Assembly (NCBI RefSeq): GCF_036417845.1
Contig: NC_089982.1
Location: forward strand, 40,635,684 to 40,699,683
Source: Apteryx mantelli
Taxonomy: Eukaryota > Chordata > Aves > Apterygiformes > Apterygidae
DNA length: 64,000 nt
Direction: 5' to 3'
Each line of letters opens with the position of its first letter. Within the stretch, counting starts at the first letter, position 1. Below are positions 41,501 through 53,924 of the stretch, one piece after another. Below the pieces are notes generated by a model. It had not been told where the DNA came from and made no database searches. It was given only the letters and a program-made list of their open reading frames with translations. A program made the translations under genes and the position numbers.

Positions 41501-44500
41501 TGCAATGACAACCATAATGACAACTTCAGAGAAATCAGACAGTTGCATACAGTTTTACAAATACTAATTTTAACATACTACTTTTATCTATCATGACTGC
41601 ACAGGGCAAGTGCCAGTTCTGCCTCTATACTTGCAACCTCCTCATGGGTGACTTGACACTGCAGCATTTCTTGTTTACTCCTTGTGCAGTCTATAAACTC
41701 CACACTGGTCAGCTGCTGAATTTAGAGATCATCTGAGAGATAAGTGATGTTCCTCACTCAATCATTCAAGACCACTGGCTTCATTAAGAAACAAAGCAAC
41801 ACACCACTTAAACCAACTCAATGTCACACTGTCAAGAACGGTACGTATTGTTAATTTTAAAAGATCTACTTAGGCAAAGTATGTCATACAACTATGAGTT
41901 TTAGGGATCTGTGGTCTTTATAATTTAAAGCTTTGTTTGTTTGTTTGTTTGTTTTAACTCTTTCACTTTGCTAGGGAGACAGTTTTTATTCTGTTGGGAT
42001 TTTTAACCATCTGATTATTGTGATTCATTCTACCAGGGCACAAGATACCAAAAATTGGTTAAACAGCCCAACATGAGAAGACACTGTCCATCTCGTTTCC
42101 AGTATTTTTTTCTTCTTTGAAATAAGAATTATCTTGTTCCATCATACAGATTATTTCATTTTTTGCTTGTGCTGCAACAATGTACGTTTCACGTGTTGTG
42201 GAAACTCTCTCGTTACACTGGCATGACACATTAAGGTACTATTCTCCCGAACTTGATCTAGTTATTAAGTGCAAGGAATTCCATTTAACAAAGGTCAATA
42301 TGTTATATGAAGACACTAGTACATGTCTGAAGCATGCAAGTTGTAGTATCCCTAAGAAACTTGATACTGTAGGGAGGAGGGAGAGCAAAAGAACCAAGTA
42401 CGACAGCACAGCGGAGACAGAAGCTGAAATTGCTATGAAGCAGACCTCAGAGCTCTACAGGAGGTTGATTAGTTTGAGACAGCAGTCTTAGCTGTATTTA
42501 AGCAGCTGGGTTTGTCACTACAACTTTGAAGAACATGCTGTATTGAAAACTGTTTTCCCATTCCATGCTTGGATTTCCATGGACTTAGAACTCCCTGCTC
42601 GTGGTGTTCATCCGGTCATAGGGTAAAAGGATCTTTCAATGATATTACAAGGTTAGGCCCAGAAGCTCTGGGAAAAGGATGTACGGCTGAAAGCCAGAAT
42701 TGCACCTAGCCAAATGAAAGCTATCAGAATAATCTTGACTTGGTCTCTTCTAATCTTGAAACTCATCCTGGGAATCAGAATTGGTGACAGAGAGTAAGCC
42801 TATGTTCCACAGCAAGAGAAGGCAACTTGGAAGCAAGCTTGCAGGAAGGCAGCCTCCAAAACAAACATCTGACATTTTGCATCATAGTTACTGGCAAGCA
42901 AATTAATCAGAAGGGGTTCTTTCATAGGAGATTTTTGCAAATAACATTTGAGGCTGGCCAATGAATGATTGCCAAGAAGCAGAATGAGACTGTTAAATCT
43001 TACCTTTTTTTTTTCTTTTTTGGGAATTACAAGCAATTCTGGATGGCACTGGTTTGTAAACAAAGGGGCAAGGAACAATAAGCCCTGGGTTTCCTTATCC
43101 AGTGCATGTTTACCTTTTGTCCATAAAGATTTGGAGGACAGGTTGGAAAGTTACAGAAAGCAGTCTGATGGCTCTGATCTTCAGGACATTTACATGCAAT
43201 CCCATTTCGTTTGGGACCAAGTCTCAGCATCAGCCTGGTGAAGAGAGTTCCTATTCATAAACAAAACTGTTGATCACTCGTGCATTTTCTTGCCTTGAAA
43301 GCATTTTGAAAAACACTGTCAATAGAGTGTCTTTCCCATGCTAGTTTCTGCATGCCGTTTGGTCAGCTTATAAAGCAAGTTTGAATCTGGACAAAGCCTC
43401 TGACAGATTCAAGGCCTGCAGAGCTGCAGCATGGTAACCACATTGCTCGAGGGCTGTGCAAATTGGGTGTTCCACTGTGGCACAGCCATTAGCTGCAGAA
43501 GCGATGCCAAAAAGAGTCTGCTGGGGGTGATCTCGTGATAAGCTGACTACTGACAAAGTCTTTCAGTGTGCTGCAATTTGCAGGAATCCATATAAGCAAA
43601 GCAAGAACAAACATTTCTTCCCCAAAAGCGTGAAAAAGTAGAGAGTCTTATGTCAAAAGTAAGAAAGAGAAACCTGAAGAAACATAATGGGCATTTTGAA
43701 GTTTATGCCATTGCACAAGTAGCAGGAAGAGAAAAGGACAGATCCTGAGGAAACTGCTGTTCAGAGTTGTATTTGTTAATTTGTATGGATAAAGCACATG
43801 CACTGACAGTCTGCCTGGCATCATATAATACTGACTTCAAGGATGAAAACAGTTTTAGAATCATGGGACCATAAAATAAAACATGTGAAATAGCATGGTT
43901 TAATATAATACTAAGAAAAGGTTTATAGAACTGACAAACCGTTGCACTGGTGCTAGTAAAGAAATAGTGAGCTTTGATACAGGATGATCATTAATAATGG
44001 GGGGTAAGGAATTTCTGAATTTCCCCCTACCATCAAAGTCAACATCTCCTAAAGCTACACCCCCAAATCCAGAACTCTGCATATTCAAAAATCTGTTCTG
44101 TTCACAGCATGTTTTTCAAACATTTTGGGTACAAAAAACATAAACAGCCTTTTACTTCTCATTCTGTTGTACTGGAGAAAATGCTCTCTTCAATTTTGCT
44201 TTGGATTAATTCTGCAATCTGCCACAGATTCCCCACTTCTTAAACAAAACAGGTATTTCTCACATCTAATCACATAAAAATTATATATAGTAACAGTATA
44301 TGAAAACAAGCATAACATCTGTTTAATGCTGATACATTGTATATGCTTCAGAGTGACAACATTTGCCATTTGTCAAAATAATTTCCCTACTTCAGTCAGA
44401 ACTGAAATATTGTTTCAAAACAATTTCTAATGGTGCAATTAAAAAAGAATATGTAAACTATTGTTATAAACTATTGTTGCCTTTGCCATGTTTTCTGTAA

Positions 44501-46954
44501 TTAACAAAGGCTTTAAGGACAAACTAGTTTTTTTAAGGACAAACTAGGGTTTTTTGTTGCATTCTTTTCCACTGCTTAAAAACATGTGATCTGTGGGCTG
44601 AAGAGCACTAAGATTCAATTTAAATAAAAATCACTAGAACTTCAAAAACTGAATACAAGCTGTATTTTCAATAGAATACCTTATAATGAAAGTTTTCATC
44701 TTCAAATTTTTCACCATATATACTTTCTCCACCTGTGCCATTTTGATTTGAGAAGTCTCCACCCTGGACCATGAATTGCTTAATAACTGTAAAAGAAGAT
44801 AATTATTAAGTAGAGCAGTGAGGCAGGAAAGGCACTAAGAAAAACAATTCAGAGATAAAGATCAATCCCTGTTATCAGCACTTAAGCCTAAATAAAATTG
44901 AAAACCATCTTTATTTTATCAAGTTTCAGCTAAGTATTCCCTTTCAGCTCAGTGAATATCACTTGATACTCAATGCTTTAACTGAAATCCATTTCAATCT
45001 ACTTATATTTCACAGTAAATTAGTTTTACTACTACTAATTTACTATAGTAAATTTTTGATTTGCTATTGTCAATGTGTGCTAAACAATATCTGGTGATTA
45101 GGAGGGTCTAAAAGTCAAAAATCTGTTTTTAGTCAAGTTACTACTTCAACAAGTGCTCCTGAATATTATTTAATATTATTGCAAATATTGATAATAGAAG
45201 ACTTCCATTGTCAACTGGATAGCAGAGGATTTCATAGAACTTACTTCTGTGGAAAGGGCATCCTTTATAATGGAGAGGTTTTCCAGTGGTCAGCCCTGTT
45301 CCTTTCTCTCCTGTACATAATGCACGGAAGTTTTCAGCAGTTTTAGGTACAATGTCAGCAAACAATTCAAAGACGATCCGTCCAACTGAAAGGACAAAGA
45401 GAGGATGAGACATCTTTTTAGGTCCTCTCCTAGGCACAATGATGTGTTGAGCACCGTAGGGCAAAGGCAATTAACATTTCAGATTATTATTAAATTTACC
45501 TTTTGAGGTTGTTCCATGGCAAACACTGGTGGAGCTACTCTAAGTTTGTAGCAAAGATATTACCAACAATGAATTGCACTACCAAGAGTATCAAAAATGG
45601 ATACCATATCTGCACAGAATTTATATTTCCTGGAGTGAGGGCCCAGAAAATAGAGGCTCATAAAAATGTGATGATATTAAAATCTGCAATTTTTAGACAA
45701 AAGCAAGCCAAAAGGTTTCACACACACATACACAAAAAAAGAAGTATCATGGTGACTTTTATTTGATCAAAAAGCTTATGCTAAATGTGTATATCAATCT
45801 TCTCTCTCATTCTCTTAAACTCCAATTTTACTAAGACACAATAATACTTAACATGTATATGAATAATGGCTATTTAGAGTTACAGATGCAAGAAAGCTAT
45901 CATTAAATCCAAAAGTGTGCGTGTTTTAACTAACATAAGTGAAAACTGAGTAGAGAACAGATCCCCATATTTGATAAATGGGTTCTGTAATAAATTTTAA
46001 TTTTTTTTATAAATTGGCATGTCAGAGAGATTTCTCGCTCCTAGCAGCTGCCATCAGTGACGCTACTGTTTTCTCATCAGCCTAACAGTCAATTAGTTAA
46101 CATAATTTCATTCTACCGGAAGCCAAATGTAAATAAATTAACTCTAATTAATACAGGAATGAAAGCAAATTAGACAACTGGAAGTCAATAAAGCATTTCT
46201 TAAACATCAAATAATCGTATTGACTTTCTTCCGAGTAACAGAGTGAATAAATCAGACATAACCCTCCGGCAGAAGGGGAACCCCCGTCCTTCCCCACGCA
46301 CACGGAAACCCCGAGCTTGCACACACGCTGCTCCGGCTCCCAGACTGCCGCTTGCCGAGTTCAGCGCTGCCTGCGCCGCCTTTCGCGCCCTTGGCGACAC
46401 CGGCGATGCTGATAACGACGGGAGCACCGGCCCGCCCGCGCTGCTGCCCCGGAGCCGCCGGCTCCGCGCCGCCCCCGGGGCCCCGCGCGAGGAGCGGCCG
46501 CGCCCGGGCCCCGAGAGCCCCGGCCCCGCTCGAGGCCGCGCCGCGCCCCGAAGGCGCGGGGACGCGCCACGGAGGCCGGACGCCGGCGAGAGCGTGGCCG
46601 CCGCGAAGGCGGAGCGGGGCGCGGGGCCCGCACGCGGAGCCGCCGCACGCGGAGCCGCAGCATCCACAGCCGGCAAGGCCCGAGGCCATCGGGGCAGGCG
46701 CTACGGCAGGGCCCATGTCACACGGAGACACCGACCTCCCCGCCCCGACACAGGGCGCCCGCTGGCGCCGGGGGCCGCGCTTCTCCCTGGCGCCCGCCGC
46801 GCACGGAGCGCAGCGGCGCGGCCTCGCGGCCTTCCGCCCGCCCCCGCCGCGCCAGGGCCCGGCCCCCACCTCGCTCGCCCCCGACGTCCACGTCGAAGAA
46901 AGCGCGGGGGTTGCGGGGGTTGCCGGGCCGCGCGGGCGGGGACGGGTGCGACAT
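32432..46954 (-). CDS. PPID: Peptidyl-prolyl isomerase D / cyclophilin 40 (complete, 10 exons)
   Basis: A peptidyl-prolyl cis-trans isomerase and Hsp90 co-chaperone of steroid-receptor complexes, mainly cytosolic. Ten minus-strand exons sum to 1116 bp, 371 residues against 370 in human. Residues about 17-183 form the cyclophilin domain, with catalytic-site equivalents Arg75, Phe80, Gln83, Phe133 and His146. Position 141 is His where cyclophilin A has Trp, the known Cyp40 feature linked to weak cyclosporin binding. The TPR domain has all five carboxylate-clamp residues for the Hsp90 MEEVD tail at human numbering: Lys227, Asn231, Asn278, Lys308 and Arg312. The protein ends in a basic helix, AYAKMFA. 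The start ATG (46954-46952) is in a CpG island. No frame break is seen. Confidence 0.98.
33079..33121 (-). CDS. PPID: PPID exon 9
   Basis: 43-bp microexon-sized exon: [14 protein letters not shown] plus one base, between ATTTAAG and GTAAAC. Confidence 0.95.
33201..33287 (-). CDS. PPID: PPID exon 8
   Basis: 29 codons (299-327), [20 protein letters not shown] to DQAL: third TPR with Lys308 and Arg312. The intron to exon 9 is only 79 bp. Confidence 0.97.
35607..35748 (-). CDS. PPID: PPID exon 7
   Basis: Residues 251-298. [20 protein letters not shown] supplies clamp residue Asn278 of the second TPR. Confidence 0.97.
37832..37938 (-). CDS. PPID: PPID exon 6
   Basis: Residues 216-250, [20 protein letters not shown] onward: first TPR helix with clamp residues Lys227 and Asn231. 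Confidence 0.96.
39594..39716 (-). CDS. PPID: PPID exon 5
   Basis: 41 codons (175-215), [20 protein letters not shown] to DTDLKD: the end of the cyclophilin domain and the acidic linker. Confidence 0.96.
41226..41414 (-). CDS. PPID: PPID exon 4
   Basis: 63 codons (112-174), [20 protein letters not shown] to NPAK. Includes FFITTVP, then His141 and the [11 protein letters not shown] block with His146. Confidence 0.97.
41415..44679 (-). other. PPID: PPID intron 3, with unexplained block 42170-43560
   Basis: The largest PPID intron. 42170-43560 is less AT rich than its flanks and has overlapping open frames (103 codons plus at 42180-42491; 92 codons minus at 43078-42800), without known domains. 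Two short tandem duplications lie at 44454-44481 (13 bp) and 44513-44550 (about 20 bp). Nothing else recognised. Confidence 0.5.
44680..44786 (-). CDS. PPID: PPID exon 3
   Basis: Residues 76-111, [20 protein letters not shown] to ENFHYK; carries catalytic-site Phe80 and Gln83. Confidence 0.97.
45245..45385 (-). CDS. PPID: PPID exon 2
   Basis: Residues 29-75, [20 protein letters not shown] to KGCPFHR; includes RALCTGEKG of the cyclophilin fold and Arg75. Confidence 0.96.
46870..46954 (-). CDS. PPID: PPID exon 1
   Basis: 28 codons plus one base: [20 protein letters not shown] then DVDVGGER. The ATG follows GCCGAG-like GC-rich sequence. The donor is GTGGGG, weaker than the others in this gene. 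Confidence 0.95.
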
Positions 46955-47087
46955 CTCGCCGCGGGCGCTGGCGGTGGCGCGCGCGGCCCAGAGCGCGGTT
47001 CCGGGGGCAGAGGGGCCGCGGCCGCTTCCCGCTTCCCGCTCCGCCCACCGGCGCGGCGCGCTCCGCCGCCCCTTGGGCCGCTCCTCC

Positions 47088-47119
<32 letters not shown>

Positions 47120-47152
47120 CCTCGCTCGCTCGCCCGCCCGCCCGCCCGCCGG
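47088..47152. repeat. (CCG)n followed by (CTCG)n and (CCCG)n
   Basis: About ten CCG units at 47088-47119, then three CTCG and four CCCG units. On the PPID strand this is a CGG repeat 135-200 bp upstream of the ATG, probably in the 5' UTR or core promoter. Confidence 0.9.
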
Positions 47153-48229
47153 AGCTAACGCGGGCGGCCGCGGGAGCAGCGAGCGGAGCGTCCTCCCCCC
47201 CGCTGCGGGGGCGCCATGCCGCGGGCGGCGCGGGGTGTGCGGCACCGGCAGCCCGCGCCTCTCCCCGGGCTCCCGCGCTCTTTTGCAGCATCGTGTTCCT
47301 TCCCAGAGGCAAACAGCCGTGTGAGATGCAGCGTGCGTGTCTTTTCGTCCCCGGGGGTGCTGCGCGACGGCACGGCTGTGGGTCCTGAAGCCTCCGGGAG
47401 AAAACGCCATGCTGCAGGAAAGGCCCGGCTCTGTGTCGCTGTTGTTAGTACGGCCTGCCGCTAAACAGTCTTAAAAGGCTTGAAGATAATCTGCAAAGAA
47501 ACAAAATCTCTTTCCTGATGATGTATATGTAGAAGGCCTGCAAATTGGGTGATGATGGGGATTGTTTGATTTTGCTTGGATTTGATTTTTTTACATTAGA
47601 AATGCAATTTTTCTGAAAAACTGCGACTCACTGAAGAATGGGTTAGGTTGTCAAAGGGACTATCGTTTAGAAATGCCAAATAACTCTCTTCTCAGTCTGC
47701 CTCAGCTGGAAAGCGAAATATGTGTCTTTCCAAAGGCAGAATATCACAGTAAATGCTCTGAGGCAAATGATCTCTTTCTGCCACTCCAGGTGACCAAGGG
47801 TCAACATCCACAGCCTTTGCTAGGGCTCCTCACAATGCGGTATTCCCAAGCAGATGTAGAGTCTGCATGGCCACATCCTGTGCTTACTTGCATCATGAAA
47901 GCAAAGTACGTGTTGAGGCAAAAGCAGAAAGTGCAGAAGAGTGCTGGGCTCAGACTCTTTTGCTAACTTAACAGTCCTGGAAACACTGCTAACCAAAATG
48001 AGCCTCTCCGTTCCCTGGGCTGCTCTAATGCATCCCAGAAACTCCACAATCATTTTAGGATTTATTGTATCCTCCAGAGGTTTTCTTCTCTAATTCATGT
48101 CATCTTTGAATTTTTGGACATGAGCTTCATCAAACTGGTTTTCATCTGTCTCTCATTATGTCTTCAATATTAGGAGTATCAGAGGGCAGTTGTAATTCCC
48201 AGATTGAAAAAAGAAGATAAAGTAGCATT

Positions 48230-48560
48230 GATATTAACAACACTGCAGTCCATATACTGCATTGTGATCATTTTCACAGCCTCTATACAGATGTTGAATA
48301 AAAGAAGTGATCAGCATTGAATGCTGTTGGATATCACATCTGGGAACCCTTAACAGAAGGAAAAGTCATCTGCTACCATCTGGGAATGCTTAGTGAGGAA
48401 TTAGTGGAACCACACGAAGGCATTTCTCTCTCTGAGCCAGGTTATGCAGCTGTGGCAGGGATTTCGCATGCTCCATGATGTCAAAGGCCACCAGAGCTTA
48501 GAGTCATCTATAAGTCACCATGCGTTTGGCCATGGTCACTGGCCAAGGAGATTTTTTTTA
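48230..48560 (-). mobile_element. Highly degraded CR1-like LINE fossil
   Basis: Aligns loosely with the reverse-transcriptase part of the CR1 fragment at the left of the window. Two shared anchors, GTTGAA (48293 against 357) and GTCAAA (48480 against 544), are exactly 187 bp apart in both. GGATATCAC corresponds to GGGGGACAC. It has the same strand as the first CR1 but is far more diverged, so the insertion is much older. Confidence 0.55.
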
Positions 48561-48849
48561 TCATTACACATAACATAGGTGAAGTGCAGCGGGGTGGGAG
48601 AAATGATCTCAATGGGAGAGAAGTTAGCCAAGAGAGTATGATTTAGAAGAGATTTCTTTAGCAGACATCTGAGTGAAGTGCTTTTAGTTGTTGTTTTTTT
48701 TTCCCCTTGAGAGCTGTTGGCAGCTTCCCCTCAGAAAGAAGTATTGATGCATTCTTCCAGGAGCAGACTTATGCAGTCCCTGTGGGTTTTTTCCTGGCCA
48801 AGTTGGAATAGACTAGATTCTAGGCTAATAATTCATATTACAATAGTTG

Positions 48850-48950
48850 CTTGAAAGTCCCTATGTGCAAGGTACTTAGACGTACAAAGAAAGAGGCAAT
48901 CCCTATCCCAAGTAGCTTGCAATCTAACCAGACATACAGGGAAAGATTAA
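48850..48950. repeat. Possible ancient amniote repeat fragment
   Basis: The segment CCCAAGTAGCTTGCAATCTA resembles a 'caagagcttacaatctaa' word that recurs in old amniote LINE/SINE remnants. Family not assigned. Confidence 0.3.
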
Positions 48951-51732
48951 GAGAAAATAAATATTACTATGCTAATTTTAAGATGTGAGCTCAGCAAGAG
49001 AGAAATTGAGCAACTTTCCTGATGTCATTAGGAGAGACTGGAAAATATGTGAGCAGAATGAATTATCTCCCAGGCACTATAGTAGTGTACTATACTCTCT
49101 TACAGTATATATACTTTAAGTATCAATTTATAGTAATTGACCAATTGTAAAAAACAGGTATAACATGACTTCTTTCAAGAATTTAATGAGTGATTTTGTG
49201 ATCAAATTAATGCATTAAGTTATATGCTAAATTTATAGGTAAATAATTCCTTTCAAAGTCAGAGCCATTTTAAAAGGTCCTTTGACCTCTCTATTTTCAA
49301 GTAGTAAAATTATTGACTTGTGATCCTGTAATGTTTTGTGATCTTGTAATTTAAAACAGTTTCCTGTTATGCAAATATTGCCTATAGTTACATACTTCTA
49401 ATAGTTTATTTAGTAAATATTTGTAAAGCAATACATCTTGGATATAAGAATAGCTGAATTGTTTGTTAAACTGTTTTTATTTTAATTCAAATGTTTATTT
49501 TCCTGCAAATACAGCTTTGGCAACACAGTAAAATTAGTTTGAGTCTTACCATTAGATAAACATGTATTGGGAATGCTAAAAACTTGAAGCTTTTGGCAAA
49601 TCATACTTGCTAGGGTATGACACTCCAGCCTGAGTGGACTCAAACATCAGTCAGAGCAAGGGTTTTTTTCATGTGGATCTTATATAACTCCTTGCCTCAC
49701 TTTTGATACAAATATATGTCCTGTATATTTCTGTAATTACATGTAAATATATCATGCTATTTATTGGAAAGAATTATCACCAAAAGGCATTTAAATAGGC
49801 AATTATCACGACTGTACTCTTTGTTGTGTAGAGAGTCTTTTTGGTCTGTATCTAATGCAGGTAGGATGGAGCCCAAGATGAACTGTATCAGCATAGATTA
49901 AAAGACGAGAGCGCAACCAGCAAATAGTAAGGCCCACAACAGATTTTGCCTTTTAAAATTTGGGACATGAGGATTTCCAACTAAGCTTTGGATGGATTCC
50001 CAGGCATGAGGCTTAGAACTACAAGCTGCTAACTCTGACAACTCTGTTATAGAGAGGAAGCAAACCAGGTTCTAAACAGTGTCAGAACATACACAGGTGA
50101 ATACATCTTTGGGCTCTCTTGGAGGAAAAAACACTGTACTTTTGCTCTGTGAAACTTGACAAGATGCATAAGTAACAATATTGATTTCAAAGGACTGTAA
50201 ATACTTACCCATTACCTTTACACCACCCAATTCTCACCACATTACTCAATATTTTATTGGTGATTTTACAAAGATATCCATTATCTGACCTTTTTCTCTA
50301 TTTTAATACCAGATTGTTAGAAATGAAGTGTTTCATTATATACATTAATATTTACCAATAATTCTAAAACAATTACCTTAAATTATTAATTCCCTTTAAA
50401 ACGTCTTTTGTTTTTCACTGATTTTGTCCTTTATGTAAAAAGACAGTGAAACTGCCTATCTATATTAAGGCAACACCTTTATGTCATTATTCAGAGGCTG
50501 GGGAAAGTTGCTGCAGCAACAGCACAAGTTATATAACGCTCCATTCAATGAAGGATGAGTAAGCTAGTTTGCAGGGGGCTGCAATCCCAAACTCTCTGTT
50601 GCTGTCTGCCTCTATCCCTGTTTGCAAGGTAGAATACATTTTATAATATGTTTTTAAAGTTCTCTGTAAGAAGTCATTTAGACTTACTATGCTAAATAAT
50701 AATAACAATGTGTAGAAATACTGATTCTAGACATTTCTTGATACCACATTTTACTCAGCATGTGTGAAGTAGCAAGAAAATCTGATTCTATTTATTTTAC
50801 AGAATCCAAAATGTAGCTGATGCCCTACAAAGACTTACGTGAATTCATACAACTTTATAAAATATGCACCACCACACTAAGGAGTAAGTATTTAACAGAC
50901 ATCCTGGATTAACTAACTTTTTTGTTAAAGCTTCATTGCTTACCTGTTCTGGCTTCTTTTTTTGTGGTTCCTGCAAAGCCCAGTTCACACTACAGAGGTT
51001 TAGGAGGATTTTGGACTTGTGCATTCAAGACTGGGAAAGAATAAAAAGGAAACAGCCATAATGGAAGTAAAAGTTTAATCTAGGTCTAAGTGGTAGGGAG
51101 GCTGAGTATGACTTAGCAGACTTGGCTTTTATTCCAGCCTGTCCTGGCTATAAAACTTAATTTCTACATTTTTTTCAGAAAAGAACCTTTGGAGAAATTT
51201 ATGCTCTGTGAAACACAGAACACTTATTCAAGCATTCAGCTATTTTGGGATGTAAATGATCCCTTTTATGTACTGACAGCTTTCTCTGTACATAAAGAGT
51301 CTGGCCCTTTAGTACATTTTATAAATAAGGTTTTGATCTTCATATGGCATACTTCTATTTGTTGTATTTCCTTTAAGAGTGAGAGCTGTAGAGACACCAT
51401 CTTGCTGTAAATGATGTTTGCTTGACAGTTGGTATGGCTTTGCTTCCTTTACACCTGCTCATATTTTGCACACATGGGATAGTGAAAAATCATCCCACTT
51501 GTTTTGTCAGGGGTACTTTACAGCCAACTGCAATTGGGATGGGATAATGCATACTGACTGTGCAAGTTGCTTCATAGTCCTCTGCTGATTATGCTGTGTT
51601 TGCTGTGTTTGCCCCATGATTTTTCAGGAATAAACTTCAGAAATAATATGCTTTTAGAAGAAAGCAATGTCTTAATGTTTTGTTAGCAACTTGAGAGCAT
51701 ACTGACAGTTACACACATAAACAAAAACCTAT

Positions 51733-52076
51733 AGGGTGCATTTACCTTACCATTTTTGCTCAGATCAGAAGTGCATTTTTGAAGTGAATCTCCCAGTTGT
51801 CCCCACTAACTGTCTTCCTTCACATTTTGGAGTGGTGTCCGAGAACACAAACTGGATTATTTGCAGATGAAACTAAATCACATGTGTTTCAGGAACACAC
51901 TCAACATGCTGCAGCCACTGATAATTATCCTGTGCACAGGACCAGATTACAACTAGTCCAAAATAAAACCCTGTAAAATGTGTACAGTGTTGATATTGAG
52001 GTCTCTTAGCCAATGGGTTTAGTCTACAGTTCTACCTGCACTGGTCAGCACTACTTGTTAATGCAGACATAACCCT
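51733..52076 (+). mobile_element. Old interspersed repeat, copy A of a MITE-like family
   Basis: Homologous to copy B in the same orientation: AGTGCA and CTCCCA anchors are 20 bp apart in both (51770/51790 and 57387/57407), followed by TTGTCCCCACT against TTGTCTCCACT. GGACCAGATTACAACTA corresponds to GGACCAGACTAGAACGG. The left end starts AGGGTGCATTTACCTTA and the right end, reversed, AGGGTTATGTCTGCATTAA. No coding capacity. Confidence 0.75.
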
Positions 52077-53787
52077 AGAGTAGCAGCCACAGTATTTGCA
52101 ACATTACGTTTCTTAAGACTTCTGTGAGAAGTACAGTCCAGCGCTCATTTCTGGAGTTGGATGCCTAGTTTCTCATTCAGACTGACTACCCTGCCAACTA
52201 TAATGTCCTTCATTTTGATCAGTCGCATCCTACTATTCACTTCTCTTTCAATGTACTATCATCAGAGTACTCCACATTGCTAACCATCATTGCCTCATTT
52301 TTCTGTCCTTCACCCTTGATTGAATGGATTGACCGTAATGAGCAGGGGGCATCTGGCGATGATAGTAGAAATGAAGAATCAGAAGCAGCAAGAACATTCA
52401 TGCTCAAAGATTTACGCTGGGTATTCAGTGAGAATGTTCAGATGAAGTGGCTGAGACCCTTCAAAATGGTGATCCCTCCCAAGAACGGACTTTAGACAAG
52501 GTCACCAGAGCATTACGAGATTCAATTTTGTGTTATACGGAGATCTACTGATCAAACTCTCAAGCCAGTAGGCATTCAACCTTTGATTTTTATTTTAAAG
52601 AGAAATCAGCATCTCCAGCCAGATAAAATCTGGGTCCAAAAAGCCAGCATGTCCTGTACCTCTTCTGTCACTATTGGATGTTGAGTTGGCAGTCAGCAAT
52701 TCTGATGAGCCTGCATTTGCCTCGCCATTTTCCATGTGCTATGTATATATTGTTCTTCTGTATTTATGTGTTTTAAGTCATTGTATGCATCTCTGGCTCT
52801 TACAGTAATTTCTATGGGAAAAATTGCTATACAATCCACCATGTTGCTGACACACTTTTCAGGGCTGTATTCTGTCAGATAAAGGGTATTTGGATAGTCA
52901 CATCTGAAAAAGGACACTGATTTGCGTCTTGCTGTCAGTGCTTAGTGACCTGGAAGTTCAAAAAAACTCGGAGTAGTATCCTTTGTTCCTCTTCAAAAAA
53001 GTATCTCCCTATTGCTATCTTATTCTTTTCCCAGGTCTCTTCCCCTCTTTGCAAAGCAGCCAAGGCTAGAATTTGTACCTCTTACACACTAAATGTGTGC
53101 AGCAAGAGAAGATGCAAGACTTGTCACTGGAATTTCGTGTCCTGTGTATTTCAAGAGCCTCCAGTAATTTTCTAGGTTTCCTGAAAAAGAGAAGGAAGAT
53201 GTCGTGATTCTGTTTGTTTGCTGCACCTCACTATGCAACTCCCTAGCTGGTTGAAAATGAGCGTTCGGATTCATGTTCTCTTGATGGGCGTATGAAAATA
53301 TGATCCTGCTGGTGGGCAAAAACACAACCCTTCTCCCCAAATTAAACAAACAAACAAAACCAAGCTCCAAACAGTGCCCAAATACTATAATTAATTTGTG
53401 AGTGCAATAGAACACTTAAAGAGAAGTGAGCAAAATAAGGCTCCAACCCTGCAATGCCCCAGCAGGACTACCTTAATACAAAAATGTACTTGTTTGCATA
53501 GTCAAAGATTGAAGTCAAAGTTCAGATTCTTGAAAGGAATCAAAGTACTTTTACAATTTTATGTCAGGGAGCTCTCTGTTATAGACACCAGGTCTAGAAG
53601 AAATTAGATTAAAACTTTTCCAGATCTGTGATTTGTGTATGTAGCAAAGATCAGTGGCAAGGTGAAGGACACAAATTTTGCAACAGCCCAATAGATTTTT
53701 TTTTTCGGATCACAGTTTTGGCTGGTTTGACAGAGAAGGCAAAATTCAATCTACTGTAAGCAGCAATATTTCAGAATCAGCCCATGC

Positions 53788-53807
53788 AAAAAAAAAAAAA
53801 AAAAAAA
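53788..53807. repeat. A20 homopolymer
   Basis: Uninterrupted A run in the PPID-FNIP2 intergenic region with no recognised retroposon body. Confidence 0.9.
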
Positions 53808-53924
53808 GGACCTGCTATTATGTAATGGTTTATCTCGTGCAATAGTGCGCAGAGGTTTCCTTTACTAGGAGAAAAAGTTGCTGGAGCTCAGGTATGGAAA
53901 CAAATAGATGTTTACATATGTGCA

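Larger units (their letters stand above)
46260..47450. promoter_or_regulatory. PPID: CpG island and PPID promoter
   Basis: About 1.2 kb of very GC- and CpG-rich DNA around PPID exon 1. No TATA box is evident. The 5' UTR and start sites should lie just right of 46954. Long open frames on both strands here are composition artefacts. Confidence 0.85.
47451..53900. other. PPID-FNIP2 intergenic region
   Basis: AT-rich DNA between divergent genes. It holds an old CR1-like fragment (48230-48560), a possible ancient repeat (48850-48950), MITE-like copy A (51733-52076) and an A20 run (53788-53807). I found no convincing gene. Confidence 0.6.

Noticed and set aside
42180-42491. 103-codon open frame in PPID intron 3
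   Set aside because: No recognisable domain and no supporting splice signals; kept only as part of an unexplained block, not as a gene.
46243-47410. Long open frames on both strands (up to 381 codons)
   Set aside because: They are Pro/Ala/Arg/Gly-rich translations of a CpG island where stop codons are rare; only PPID exon 1 is real here.
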